A stretch of DNA of 64,000 bases from Spirosoma arboris (GCF_009754945.1 NZ_WPIN01000004.1:558001-622000), one strand, 5' to 3'; shown: positions 26,105-35,808, numbered from the stretch's first letter. The notes: generated from the letters alone by a model not told the origin. A program made the numbers and translations.

Positions 26105-28465
26105 ATGAAGTTGCGGCTCACCCTGCTTTGTTTCTGCTGTCTGTTTGCGTTTTCTTCATCAGTAATAGCCCAACAGCGGCTTCGTTTGAGCGTCGTTGTG
26201 CGCGATGGTATTACTAAAAAACCAATTCCGGGTGCCAGTCTGCTCGTTGCTGAAACAAAATTGGGCGCGCGTGCCGATAGTGCAGGTGTCATTGCGCTTA
26301 CTCACCCACCGGGCGTTCTAACCATTTATGTTTCGGCGGTTGGGTATTTTCGAGGCCGGGAAACAGTTGTGCTGGATTTCAACAAGCGAGTCGAGTATTT
26401 TCTTCAACCTCGCTCGACCGATCTGGAAGAAGTAGACGTACGGGCAACGCGCAAGGATAAGAATATTAAGGATGTGCAGATGGGGCAGATTCTCATCAGT
26501 ATGCCCGAACTGAAGCGCATGCCAGTCGTTTTGGGAGAACCCGATATTTTAAAAGCCCTCACACTACAATCAGGGGTGACTACGGCGGGTGAAGGAGCAG
26601 GCGGCTTCAACGTTCGTGGCGGGCGTGCCGATCAGAATCTGGTTTTGGTCGATGGGGCTCCTCTGTTCAATACCTCGCACTTGCTTGGTTTCTACACGAA
26701 CATCAACCCCGATATGGTGCAGGACGTAAGCCTGAACAAAGGGGCTTTTTCGGCGCAATATGGCGGACGGGTATCATCGTTGTTGTTGATGAGTACCCGC
26801 AATGGGAATAAAGATGGCTGGCGGGTGTCAGGTGGGTTGAGTCCGGTGAGTGTGCGGGCTGTAGTGGATGGGCCCATCTCTAAAAAACTAACGCTGCTGG
26901 CAGGTGGGCGCGTCGCTTTTCCTAACTATTTGCTCCAGTCATTCCCGTCGGCCAGTGTCAAAAATAGCCGGGCGTTTTTCTACGATGGTAACATCAAACT
27001 AACTTATACCCCCAACGAACAGAACACGATTTCCCTGTCGGCCTATCGGAGTCAGGATAATTTCCGATTTCCAGGAGATACGCTCTATGGCTGGCACTCG
27101 AATGTGCTGACAGGTCGCTGGAGTTACCTCGTTCGTCCGGGTCTGCAAGTTAATCTGTCGGCCCTTTACAGCGGTTATTTCCTGAACGTAGATGGGGTTT
27201 CGCCTAATCTTAACTTCCGCTTTACCTCGCACATTGAGCAGAAGGAGGGTAAAGCAGATGTGTTTTACACCGTAAATAAGTCATTTAAAGTTCAGTTTGG
27301 CGTCAATGCGATTCTGTATGGAAATCAGACGGGGGCTATTCAACCAATGGGTGAAAACTCCAGTATCAATGCCAGGCAAGTTAATCCTGAACGAGGCCGG
27401 GAACTTGGGGCATATGTCAACACCGAATGGGAGTTAACGCCCAGCATTACATTAATGGCCGGTCTGCGGTATTCGGCTTTTGCCCTTTTGGGACCACAAA
27501 CCGTTTATGGCTATGCAGAAAATTTGCCCCCATCTCCCGAAACTGTTGTTGATTCGGTTCAATATAGCAGTGGGAAAGTGGCGCAGGCATATGGGGGCTT
27601 TGAACCTCGATTGGCCTTACGGGTGCAAATCGCTAAAAATACGGCCCTTAAAGCCAGCGCAGGTCGAACGCGCCAATACCTGAACCTTATCTCGAACACA
27701 ACCGCTATTACACCACTCGATTTCTGGAAATTGAGCGACCGTTATTTACCACCTCAGATTGCAGATCAGGTATCGTTGGGCCTATTTCAGAATTTGCAGG
27801 ATAATGCATTTGAGATAAGTGTGGAAGGCTATTACAAACGGCTTCAGAACCAGATTGACTATCGTTATGGGGCCAACCTGATTTTAAACCCGAAACTCGA
27901 AACAGCACTTTTACATGCTGCTGGACGCGCCTATGGTGTTGAGTTTGGGTTAAGCAAGAATACGGGGCGGCTGACAGGCCAATTCAATTATACCTACGCC
28001 CGCTCGCTGATTGCGGTACAAACGCCTTTCGATGAGCTTCGTATTAATGGTGGCGACTATTACCCATCTTATATCGATAGGCCACATACGCTTAATATGC
28101 AAGCCCGTTGGGGAATGTCGCACAACTGGACATTTTCGACAAACTTCGTGTACTACACGGGTGTACCAGCCACCTATCCAGACGGGCAGTATACGTATAA
28201 CGGCGATGTTGTGCAGGACTACTCCCGTCGAAATGCCGACCGTATTCCCGACTACCATCGTTTAGACGTGGCCTTCTCAAAAGATACCCGTTTCAATAAA
28301 TCACAAAAGCGATACGGTATCTGGACACTGGGTATTTATAATGTTTACGCCCACAAAAACCCGTACTCGATTTACTTCACCCGTTATAACCAGCGAACAG
28401 AATCGTACCGGCTGTCGGTATTCGGCACAATGATTCCGTCTATCGCTTACAATTTCTATTTCTAG
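26105..28465 (+). CDS. TonB-dependent receptor with carboxypeptidase-like N-terminal domain
   Basis: An outer-membrane gated transporter of 786 residues: signal peptide (RLTLLCFCCLFAFSSSVIA), a CarboxypepD_reg-like domain (about 25-105; VRDGITKKPIPGASLLV), a plug (ILKALTLQSG, GFNVRGGRADQNLVLVDGAP) and a 22-strand barrel ending in Phe (IPSIAYNFYF). A DUF4249 lipoprotein starts two bases after its stop, a pairing common in Bacteroidota and analogous to SusC/SusD. The substrate is unknown; no sugar-degrading enzyme or siderophore gene is adjacent. Confidence 0.92.
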   Translation: MKLRLTLLCFCCLFAFSSSVIAQQRLRLSVVVRDGITKKPIPGASLLVAETKLGARADSAGVIALTHPPGVLTIYVSAVGYFRGRETVVLDFNKRVEYFLQPRSTDLEEVDVRATRKDKNIKDVQMGQILISMPELKRMPVVLGEPDILKALTLQSGVTTAGEGAGGFNVRGGRADQNLVLVDGAPLFNTSHLLGFYTNINPDMVQDVSLNKGAFSAQYGGRVSSLLLMSTRNGNKDGWRVSGGLSPVSVRAVVDGPISKKLTLLAGGRVAFPNYLLQSFPSASVKNSRAFFYDGNIKLTYTPNEQNTISLSAYRSQDNFRFPGDTLYGWHSNVLTGRWSYLVRPGLQVNLSALYSGYFLNVDGVSPNLNFRFTSHIEQKEGKADVFYTVNKSFKVQFGVNAILYGNQTGAIQPMGENSSINARQVNPERGRELGAYVNTEWELTPSITLMAGLRYSAFALLGPQTVYGYAENLPPSPETVVDSVQYSSGKVAQAYGGFEPRLALRVQIAKNTALKASAGRTRQYLNLISNTTAITPLDFWKLSDRYLPPQIADQVSLGLFQNLQDNAFEISVEGYYKRLQNQIDYRYGANLILNPKLETALLHAAGRAYGVEFGLSKNTGRLTGQFNYTYARSLIAVQTPFDELRINGGDYYPSYIDRPHTLNMQARWGMSHNWTFSTNFVYYTGVPATYPDGQYTYNGDVVQDYSRRNADRIPDYHRLDVAFSKDTRFNKSQKRYGIWTLGIYNVYAHKNPYSIYFTRYNQRTESYRLSVFGTMIPSIAYNFYF

Positions 28466-28467
28466 TT

Positions 28468-29502
28468 ATGTACCGGCTCTTCGTTATTCTTCTTACCAGT
28501 GTTTTAGTTGCAGCCTGCATCGATCAGGTGGACTTACCTATTCGCACTGAAGAACCCCGTTTGGTGGTTGAGGGCCAGATTACTAACGAAGCTCCACCTT
28601 ATACCGTGCGGCTTACCTACACGGGTAAATATGGTGGTACAGGCGGACAAAATGTGAATGATCAGTACGTTAAAGAGGCCCAGGTTACCGTTGCTGATGA
28701 TCAGGGCCGTTCAGCGCGATTTGTGTCGATGGGGCTGGGTTTATATCAAACGACCGATTCAACTTTTCGCGGGCAAGTGGGACGGGCCTATAGTTTGAGT
28801 GTAGTATTGGCCGATGGTAAACGATACGTGACAAAATCGGAACGTATGCCTGCTGTGCCCGTAATCGATAGTGTTTCGGCGACGTTGATTAAAACAGGCA
28901 GCATCGTTACTCCCTATGCGCTCTCATATGCTGTAAATACCACTGATCCCGCAAATGAACAAAACTACTATCGTTGGTCTGCTTATGGATATACCACTCG
29001 TTTGTCAATGGGGGTGCCATGTAGTTTGGGTAATCCAACGCGCTGTAACACCCGCTGTTGGGTTAGTGTGTCGAACGATATCGTCAATGTGTATAGTGAT
29101 GAGGCTATTAATGGAAACCCGCTTCGAGGTCGGTTTGTCTTGCAGGTCCCCATTTATGCAGTTGGGCCGCAGTTGGTTGAGGTTCAGCAATATGGCATTA
29201 CTCAAGCCAATTATCAGTTCTGGAAACTCTATCAGCAACAAAACGCCCGAACTGGTAGCATTTTCGATCCGTTACCCGCACCCGTAACGGGTAATCTGGT
29301 CAACACCAGCGATCCCTCCGATTTAGCCAGAGGTTACTTTGCCGTAACCTCCATTACCCGACGACGCTACAGACAGCAGAGTTTTCCAAGTGCGGTGTTC
29401 TATTCGGCCTTATTAAGTTTTATCAGTAGTCAGATCATCCCGGATGGCGATTGCCGGGCTACTTATGGTAATGTGCCGATTTTGGAGCCTGAGGGATGGT
29501 GA
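28468..29502 (+). CDS. DUF4249 lipoprotein, partner of the TonB receptor
   Basis: A 344-residue lipoprotein (lipobox LVAAC, Cys17) that begins with EEPRLVVEGQITNEAPPYTVRLTYTG, the usual DUF4249 opening, followed by an Ig-like beta domain. Four closely spaced Cys (PCSLGNPTRCNTRCW) could form disulfides in the surface-exposed part. The family is known almost only as neighbours of TonB receptors, so a substrate-capture lid is inferred. Translation is likely coupled to the receptor. Confidence 0.85.
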   Translation: MYRLFVILLTSVLVAACIDQVDLPIRTEEPRLVVEGQITNEAPPYTVRLTYTGKYGGTGGQNVNDQYVKEAQVTVADDQGRSARFVSMGLGLYQTTDSTFRGQVGRAYSLSVVLADGKRYVTKSERMPAVPVIDSVSATLIKTGSIVTPYALSYAVNTTDPANEQNYYRWSAYGYTTRLSMGVPCSLGNPTRCNTRCWVSVSNDIVNVYSDEAINGNPLRGRFVLQVPIYAVGPQLVEVQQYGITQANYQFWKLYQQQNARTGSIFDPLPAPVTGNLVNTSDPSDLARGYFAVTSITRRRYRQQSFPSAVFYSALLSFISSQIIPDGDCRATYGNVPILEPEGW

Positions 29503-29507
29503 TTCAG

Positions 29508-29618
29508 AACCGGGATTTAGCAGATTTATGGATTTACGAGATTTTGTTTGCGCGTCAAAGACGCGAATCTGTTTAAAAACAAAATCTCGTAAATCCATAA
29601 ATCTGCTAAATCCCGGTT
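29508..29618. repeat. 42-bp perfect palindrome between convergent genes
   Basis: The left arm 29508-29549 and right arm 29577-29618 are exact complements over 42 bases. The core unit is GATTTAGCAGATTTATGG then ATTTACGAGATTTTG. The 27-base centre contains a second hairpin, CGCGT/ACGCG. It begins six bases after the DUF4249 stop, and its right arm includes the first two bases of the transglycosylase stop codon. It probably doubles as a bidirectional terminator. Confidence 0.9.
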
Positions 29619-30855
29619 ATAGTTTCCACTGCACCACCCAGCCGGGTTTTATAACTTTTGGACGGGGAATACCTGCTAAACCAGTTGCGGGATTCATGGC
29701 TAATAAGGTGAGTGAAACAGTGATGTTCTCCTGAGCCGAAACGGCTTTGGTTGCTCGTAGGAATAAATTACCGCGCGTGTCTACATCATCGACAATGGCA
29801 TAGAGTATATCGCCAGTTTTCAGCGCATCATCGCCAATCTGAATGTCCTCTGTCAGTGCAAACGTCCAGCTTTGACCCACTTTAGGTAGGCCGGCGCGCA
29901 CCAAACGGGTAGTTACGTCACCTACAAAGACGGGAACAGAAGTTGGCTTATTTTTAAGCAACTCTGTTAGCAGACTGTCCATGACCATCGCTTCATTTTG
30001 AGTCGGCTTACCTGAATCGTGTAACGACTCAATCGGAATGCCTGCTGGCTCAGGCTCATCGTCCTGGAGCCAACCCATACGGCGTGCCTGTTCGCGTTCC
30101 TGTTCATACAAGTTACCTGAGTAGGCCAACATTGTACCGACTGAGCCAAGGCCGTAGGATGGATTCGTAAACAACTCTTTCATGGCCAGAATCCGGTATA
30201 GGTAGTAGCCTGTTTCGGGATTCATGGTCATGGCATAATAGTCGCGGTGGCCCGATTTCGTGATTTTACGCTGGACCATGCCCACGCCCCCATTATAGGC
30301 AGCTGCTACAAGTGTCCAGGAACCTAGCTTGCGATAGAGAAACGTTAAGTATTTGCAGGCAGCTTCTGTCGATTTAAGAAGATCGGTACGTTCATCATTG
30401 CCGGGCGCTATGGAAAGTCCCATGTCCTGAGCCGTGTCGTCCATGAACTGCCAGTAGCCAATTGCCCCTGCTGACGATACCGCATTCGACTGCCAGGCAC
30501 TCTCGATAAGTGGCAGATATTTAAAATCGGTTGGGATATTATACTTCTGAAGAATGGGCTCTATAATCGCAAAAAATGGTGCCGAACGTGCTTTGAGACC
30601 ATTTAAGTGACGGATATAACCTGAACTACTCGCTAGCGCAAATGCTAACTTAGCCGATACCTCTCCCTGCTCGGTCGGAACGACCTCACCACAAAAATGC
30701 AATCGCTGTGGGTCGCTTAATGAGCGAGGTCGGGCTATTGCTTTATGAATTGGTGTGGTTTTTCCAGAAGTTGCTTTTTTCTGTGCTATGGCAAATGATC
30801 CAAACGATAAAATGCTCAGAAACAAGAGTATAATGCATCTAGTGCCTACTATCAA
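29617..30855 (-). CDS. Lytic transglycosylase, MltD-like, paralogue 1
   Basis: Cleaves peptidoglycan glycan strands to 1,6-anhydro products. The 412 residues comprise a signal peptide (IILLFLSILSFGSFAIA), a conserved HFCGEVVP segment, an SLT/GH23 domain with catalytic Glu118 in LPLIESAWQ, then GAIGYWQFM and VAAAYNGG, and a C-terminal accessory domain (about 320-412; GQSWTFALTEDI, LYAIVDDVD). No LysM repeats are visible. First of three tandem paralogues on the same strand. The start is a TTG at 30855, the only start that keeps the signal peptide. Its stop overlaps the 42-bp palindrome. Confidence 0.88.
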   Translation of the reverse strand: MIVGTRCIILLFLSILSFGSFAIAQKKATSGKTTPIHKAIARPRSLSDPQRLHFCGEVVPTEQGEVSAKLAFALASSSGYIRHLNGLKARSAPFFAIIEPILQKYNIPTDFKYLPLIESAWQSNAVSSAGAIGYWQFMDDTAQDMGLSIAPGNDERTDLLKSTEAACKYLTFLYRKLGSWTLVAAAYNGGVGMVQRKITKSGHRDYYAMTMNPETGYYLYRILAMKELFTNPSYGLGSVGTMLAYSGNLYEQEREQARRMGWLQDDEPEPAGIPIESLHDSGKPTQNEAMVMDSLLTELLKNKPTSVPVFVGDVTTRLVRAGLPKVGQSWTFALTEDIQIGDDALKTGDILYAIVDDVDTRGNLFLRATKAVSAQENITVSLTLLAMNPATGLAGIPRPKVIKPGWVVQWKL

Positions 30856-30917
30856 AATAAAAAGCTGTTGGTCAGATCAATAGACAACGAATCGCATTTA
30901 GGGTTTAGTTCAGTTTG

Positions 30918-31009
30918 TGATTGGTGGAGTAGGTGTAGTGCGTAGGTGACTGATTAACCTATTCCACTCACTGCACCTACTACACTTACTTCACCACTCC
31001 ACCAAATCA
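30918..31009. repeat. Palindrome of GGTGGAGTA-type units
   Basis: TGATTGGTGGAGTAGGTGTA on the left mirrors TACACTTACTTCACCACTCC then ACCAAATCA on the right, with small shifts typical of arms made from drifting 8-9 base units. The right arm ends in the TGA stop codon of the second transglycosylase (minus strand). It shares units with the element at 21751. Confidence 0.7.
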
Positions 31010-32245
31010 CAACGTTTTCCAGGTTAGAATCCAGCCTGCTTTTATTTGATCTACATCGGGCAGTTTAATGCCAATACGGCCTGTTGATGCATCAATGGCC
31101 GACAGATTCATGGTGTACGTATGTTTTTCACTGGCCGAATAAAGTCGGTCGGCTCGTAAATAGATTTTCTCGGTTTTGGGATCAACATCTTCTACAATCG
31201 CATACAAAACATCTCCTTCTTCAACTTGCTTACCATCGGCCATGCCATTGCGGGTAAGATGAAACACCCACACCTGGCCTCGTTCTACACCAGCCGACTC
31301 AATCAGCTTAGCCTTGATACCTCCCCGAAAAACATCGGCTGCGTTTGGGAGTGGTAAGTCGACTGTTTGTCCATCAGTTGGCTTCAATGTTTCCTGTACG
31401 GTCGTGTTTACAGCCAGCTTGGTAGCTTCTTCCATAATCACTTCTGGCAGAAGTACTTCATCTTCCTGCTGATCTGATCCGGGTATGAGGGGCTCGCTCA
31501 AATAAGCCATCATCCGCTCTGGAATAAGATGATCGTACGATTTATAGTTGGAAAACAGCTCTTTAAACGCTAGAATGCGATAGAGATATTTACCTGTTTC
31601 GGCGTTCAGGCGCAGGTAATAATAGTCTCGTTGCTGCTGCCTGCGAATATTACCCAGTAACGCCCCAATGCCATTATTATAAGCTGCAGCTGCTAGCGTC
31701 CAGGAACCTAGCCGATTGTACAGATACCGCAGATATCGGCAGGCTGCATCGGTTGATTTGACTAAATTTTGCCGTTCGTCATAACCAGGCTGAATAGTTA
31801 AGCCTAACTCACGAGCCGTGGCAGGCATAAACTGCCAATATCCTACGGCCCCCTTGGGCGATACAGCCATGCCCGTCAGTGCACTTTCGACTAGAGGTAA
31901 ATATTTGAAATCCAGTGGAATACGGTGCCGGGATAGAATGGGCTCAATAATCGGAAAAAACACGGCCGCCCGTTGTCGGATACGATAAAATACCCGATTC
32001 TGGTTCGTATTCCGTGCCAAAGCAGATACTAACCGACGGGCAACGGCTTCTTCATGCAACGGGACAGATTCGCCACAAAAATAGACCGGAGGCAACATTC
32101 TGGTCAGGCCAGGATCAACAACTTTAGTAACTGTGGTATAGGGCGTAAATGGCCTATCTGCTGGGGTGTGGAGCAAACAAGGGAGATTAGAAACACTTGT
32201 TACTATCAGTCCAGTCGTTAGAGAAAGAGAAGATAACAAGTTCAT
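31007..32245 (-). CDS. Lytic transglycosylase, MltD-like, paralogue 2
   Basis: Another 412-residue paralogue: signal peptide (LSSLSLTTGLIVTSVSNLP), YFCGESVP segment, GH23 domain with catalytic Glu120 (LPLVESAL), AVGYWQFMPATARELGL, LAAAAYNNGIGALL and the same C-terminal accessory domain (GQVWVFHLTRNG, LYAIVEDVDPK). The AAYNNG replaces the more common AAYNGG but should not affect catalysis. It is separated from paralogue 1 by a palindrome and from paralogue 3 by a terminator, so the copies may be transcribed separately despite being in tandem. Confidence 0.87.
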   Translation of the reverse strand: MNLLSSLSLTTGLIVTSVSNLPCLLHTPADRPFTPYTTVTKVVDPGLTRMLPPVYFCGESVPLHEEAVARRLVSALARNTNQNRVFYRIRQRAAVFFPIIEPILSRHRIPLDFKYLPLVESALTGMAVSPKGAVGYWQFMPATARELGLTIQPGYDERQNLVKSTDAACRYLRYLYNRLGSWTLAAAAYNNGIGALLGNIRRQQQRDYYYLRLNAETGKYLYRILAFKELFSNYKSYDHLIPERMMAYLSEPLIPGSDQQEDEVLLPEVIMEEATKLAVNTTVQETLKPTDGQTVDLPLPNAADVFRGGIKAKLIESAGVERGQVWVFHLTRNGMADGKQVEEGDVLYAIVEDVDPKTEKIYLRADRLYSASEKHTYTMNLSAIDASTGRIGIKLPDVDQIKAGWILTWKTL

Positions 32246-32343
32246 TAAAGAGCAAAAATAAATTTATGGGTTATCTGTTTAGACTCAATAGTTAGTCTAT
32301 GGTAACAATATATTACTCTTCTTTTTTTAGTGTAGACTGTTGC

Positions 32344-32394
32344 ATTACAAAACACAAAAGCCACTCGATGAGAGTGGCTTTTGTGTTTTGTAAT
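32344..32394 (-). terminator. Terminator after transglycosylase paralogue 3
   Basis: Two perfect 23-base arms (32344-32366, 32372-32394) around a five-base loop, with GCCACTC at the core and AAAACACAAAA / TTTTGTGTTTT flanks that provide a U run in either direction. It lies downstream of the gene ending at 32411 (minus strand). Confidence 0.85.
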
Positions 32395-32410
32395 AGCAGT
32401 GATGAGTAGC

Positions 32411-33559
32411 TTATAACCAGTCCCAGAAGTGAAGTGGGCGAATTCCTTCTCCTTTTTTCCATTGTAAAAACCGAGGTCGACGGAATCGAAGAACCATCAA
32501 TCCCATCATAAGTTTCTTAATGGGCAAATGTTGGCCTTGCTTTTCCAGGTCGGCGGCCGGAGCATTAGGCGTATTTTTAGCCAATGCAGCATCCGCAATT
32601 AATTGATCTGTATCTGATGGAGCTTTAGTTAACGCGGTATTTGGGCGTGGGCCCCAGGTAGGATCAGTATAATCTTCATCAACCAGTTCGATGGTTGGCG
32701 CATCCTTAATTTTTTTCGGGAGCGCTAACGGCTTATGCCAACTGGGGAGCGGCTTGGTTAGCTCGGCAATTGTTGAACCGCGCAATAGGAGGGCATACTG
32801 GCGTGGGTTCGTCAATAATTCTTTAAACGCCAAAATCCGGAATAGGTAATGGCTTGTTTCGCGATGCAGTCGGAGCCGATAATAACTTGTTTGGCCCTGC
32901 TGTTCCATTTTGTTCATGACGTGCGTGATGCCACCATTGTAAGCTGCTGCTACCAATGTCCAGGAACCTAATTCCCGATAAAGCTGGTGTAAATGGCGAC
33001 AGACCGCAATCGTTGATTTTTCCAGATTCAGGCGTTCATCCACGCTGCCATTTACTTTCAAACCTAATTCGCGGGCTGTACCAGGCATAATTTGCCAGTA
33101 ACCAGCGGCCCCTCGGTACGATACACTACGATTATCTAACGCACTTTCGGCCAGCGGCATGAACCGAAAATCGCGGGGGATTTTGTATTTGCGGAGAATT
33201 GGGTCAATGATCGGGAAGAACTCGGCCGCGCGAGCACGAAGGTCAAATAGAAATTCTTCCTGTGCGCCATACGTACGTAATGTTTGTGCCCATCGACGCG
33301 ATACTTTGCGTTCGTTAACCGGTACTTCTTCTCCGCAGAAGTAAATAGGAAACAAACGTTTGGTCGAATCGACGACTAATAATTCAGGATTGTTGAGACC
33401 GTTTGAGGGAAGAATTCGGCTCGTGTCAGAGGTGAAAATGGAGAACGGATGAGTCGTTGTAACGACACCCGGCCCCGTTTTTACGGCGGCCATGAGCAGT
33501 GAAAAACTTACTTCTTTTATCAAAATTACATTAGTTGTTGTGATACATATAGACAACAA
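32411..33559 (-). CDS. Lytic transglycosylase, paralogue 3, without the accessory domain
   Basis: A 382-residue paralogue with the YFCGEEVP segment and a full GH23 domain (catalytic Glu138 in MPLAESAL, GYWQIMPGTARELGL, VAAAYNGGI). Its C-terminus differs: the accessory domain of the other two copies is missing and is replaced by a Pro/Asp/Thr-rich stretch and a basic tail (KKLMMGLMVLRFRRPRFLQW). The start is unclear: TTG at 33559, a TTG at 33523 giving a better signal peptide (MIKEVSFSLLMAAV), or the ATG at 33493. It is probably exported like its siblings. The loss of the accessory domain suggests a distinct role or ongoing divergence. Confidence 0.8.
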   Translation of the reverse strand: MLSICITTTNVILIKEVSFSLLMAAVKTGPGVVTTTHPFSIFTSDTSRILPSNGLNNPELLVVDSTKRLFPIYFCGEEVPVNERKVSRRWAQTLRTYGAQEEFLFDLRARAAEFFPIIDPILRKYKIPRDFRFMPLAESALDNRSVSYRGAAGYWQIMPGTARELGLKVNGSVDERLNLEKSTIAVCRHLHQLYRELGSWTLVAAAYNGGITHVMNKMEQQGQTSYYRLRLHRETSHYLFRILAFKELLTNPRQYALLLRGSTIAELTKPLPSWHKPLALPKKIKDAPTIELVDEDYTDPTWGPRPNTALTKAPSDTDQLIADAALAKNTPNAPAADLEKQGQHLPIKKLMMGLMVLRFRRPRFLQWKKGEGIRPLHFWDWL

Positions 33560-33681
33560 AACCCGTCTTTATATAACGGGCTTGATTACTACTAGAATAC
33601 GAACTTAACTGATTCTGTGGTATATACCAACTATTTCCCTAAGAATTATCCAACGGTCCAGTGGAAAAATGGATTTTATCT

Positions 33682-35808
33682 TTACAATAGCCCCATGACA
33701 AGCGTCAGTTTGCCATAGTCATACCGACCTCCTAAATAGTCGAAAACAGGCTTTAAACGCCCTTCTTCTATACCAACAGCGGCAATGGCCTTTTCAATTT
33801 CACGCCGATCTGTGGGGTCAATAAGTGAGACTAAATCAATATCGTAGCCCGATTTTGAAAGCTGTACTAAATGGCTCGCAACAGACCCGGTTGTGAGTTG
33901 TCGCTCGGCTGCAATCTGGTCAATCGTAAGACCATTATTATACAAATCGAGGGTTACTAATTGGGTCGATCCTTTGGGTTTTTCTCCGGCCTGCACCCGA
34001 CTCCGTACATAGTCGAGAATCTCACTCAGAAACTGCTTTCCAAACAGTTGGAGTTTGCGTTCGCCTACGCCACTTACATTCCGTAATGCATCGGGCGTGG
34101 TTGGCCGCTGACGGGCCATGTCTTCGAGGGTTGTATCTGTAAAAATAACGTAGGCAGGTACGTTCTGCTCATCGGCAAGTTGTTTGCGCAGAACACGGAG
34201 CCGCTCGAACAGATCGTCGCGCTGGGTTTCGGTTTTGGTCTTCGTTTTCTCGACCACTGGTTTGGGCGCATCGTCGGGCCGCACCAAATCAATTTTTCGG
34301 CCACCGTACAATACCTGATCAGCCAGAATGCCCCGGCGAAGCGCATAGTGCTGATCGTAGGCTATTTCAATGACGCCAATGTTAATGAGTTGATGTATAT
34401 AGTTTCGCCAGTCTTCGAACTTAAGGTCTTTACCTGCACCATACGTTTTCACCTGATCGTAGCCACCCTGCATTACTTGCTGGCTTCGTGAACCGCGCAA
34501 AATATCAATCAATAAATTCATCGGAACTCGCTCGCCTGTACGAATCATGGCCGACAGCGCTTTCTGAGCCAGAATAGTACCATCGAAGGTAATCCTTGGA
34601 TCTCGGCACACATCACAGTTACCGCAGGGTTCGGGAAGGTCTTCCGAAAAGTACGAGAGTAGGATCTGACGTCGGCATGTGTGGGCGTCGGCATACTGTT
34701 GCATCCGTTCGAGCTTGGCCAGTTGTAAGCCAAGATTAGCCGGATTGTTTTCGGCCAGCATCTCTTTGTAGGTTGCTACATCCGCAAAGCTATAGAAGAG
34801 AACTGTCTGGGCTGCTGCCCCGTCGCGCCCTGCCCGTCCGATTTCCTGGTAAAAGCTCTCGATATTTTTGGGCATATTATAATGAATCACCCAGCGTACA
34901 TTAGACTTGTCGATACCCATACCAAAGGCAATCGTCGCACACATAATACGCACATCGTCGCGCAGGAAAGCTTCCTGAGTTTTCGACCGATCATCAGGGT
35001 CCATTTTGGCGTGATAGAACGCAGCGCTGAACCCTTTCTCCTGCAACTTAGCGGCCAGCGATTCGGTGGATTTTCGGCTGAGGCAGTAAATAATGCCCGA
35101 TGTATCGGGTTTCTGCTGTAATAATCGGACAATCTGCTGAATCCGATTCTGACCGGGTAATACCTGCAAACTCAGGTTTTTACGGTTAAACGAATCGACA
35201 AATACGGCCGGGTCGTTCATGCCGAGCCGCGTGGCAATGTCGTTGCGAGTGAGCTTATCGGCAGTGGCTGTGAGTGCAATAGTCGGAACGGTAGGAAACT
35301 GCTCTTTCAGAATATGCAGTTGCGTATATTCAGGTCGGAAATCGTGCCCCCAAGATGAAATACAGTGCGCTTCATCAATGGCGAACAGGGAAAGGTTGAC
35401 TCGTTGCAGAAAATGAAAAAATGACTCCGTCAGCAATTTTTCGGGTGAAACGTAGAGTAGTTTGAGTTTCCCGCTAATGCAATCGTCTTCAATATCGCGC
35501 TGCTCGCGACTGGTCTGGGTACTATTATAAAAAGCCGCCTGGATACCGTTCATATGCAAGGCACCTACCTGGTCTTTCATGAGCGCGATCAGGGGCGAAA
35601 CGACAACCGTTAAGCCGGGGAGCATGAGGGCCGGAATCTGGAAACAAACGGATTTTCCTCCGCCGGTTGGCATCAGGACCACCGTGTCGCGACCGCTCAG
35701 AATGGACTGAATGATTGCTTCCTGCATCGGGCGAAAGCGATCATAACCATAATAACGCTTGAGATAATCGGCTGGGGTGAGCGTACGAGACGGATTTGTA
35801 CTAATCAT
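33682..35808 (-). CDS. recQ: ATP-dependent DNA helicase RecQ
   Basis: 3'-5' helicase for recombination and fork repair. The 708 residues show a RecQ helicase core (MPTGGGKSVCFQIPAL Walker A, IDEAHCISSWGHDFRPEY, ATIAFGMGIDKSNVRWVIHYNMPKNIESFYQEIGRAGRDG), zinc cysteines (TCRRQILLSYF, CGNCDVC), an RQC winged helix, an HRDC domain (about 530-610, TTLEDMARQRPTTPDALRNV) and a C-terminal HTH-like segment (LYNNGLTIDQIAAERQLTTG) found in longer RecQ proteins. ATG at 35808; a perfect -7 box lies about 40 bases upstream. Confidence 0.96.
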   Translation of the reverse strand: MISTNPSRTLTPADYLKRYYGYDRFRPMQEAIIQSILSGRDTVVLMPTGGGKSVCFQIPALMLPGLTVVVSPLIALMKDQVGALHMNGIQAAFYNSTQTSREQRDIEDDCISGKLKLLYVSPEKLLTESFFHFLQRVNLSLFAIDEAHCISSWGHDFRPEYTQLHILKEQFPTVPTIALTATADKLTRNDIATRLGMNDPAVFVDSFNRKNLSLQVLPGQNRIQQIVRLLQQKPDTSGIIYCLSRKSTESLAAKLQEKGFSAAFYHAKMDPDDRSKTQEAFLRDDVRIMCATIAFGMGIDKSNVRWVIHYNMPKNIESFYQEIGRAGRDGAAAQTVLFYSFADVATYKEMLAENNPANLGLQLAKLERMQQYADAHTCRRQILLSYFSEDLPEPCGNCDVCRDPRITFDGTILAQKALSAMIRTGERVPMNLLIDILRGSRSQQVMQGGYDQVKTYGAGKDLKFEDWRNYIHQLINIGVIEIAYDQHYALRRGILADQVLYGGRKIDLVRPDDAPKPVVEKTKTKTETQRDDLFERLRVLRKQLADEQNVPAYVIFTDTTLEDMARQRPTTPDALRNVSGVGERKLQLFGKQFLSEILDYVRSRVQAGEKPKGSTQLVTLDLYNNGLTIDQIAAERQLTTGSVASHLVQLSKSGYDIDLVSLIDPTDRREIEKAIAAVGIEEGRLKPVFDYLGGRYDYGKLTLVMGLL

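Noticed and set aside
29444..29734. Plus-strand open frame across the 42-bp palindrome
   Set aside because: It is translation of the repeat (FSRFMDLRDF-type peptide) plus the antisense of the transglycosylase; no independent evidence of a gene.
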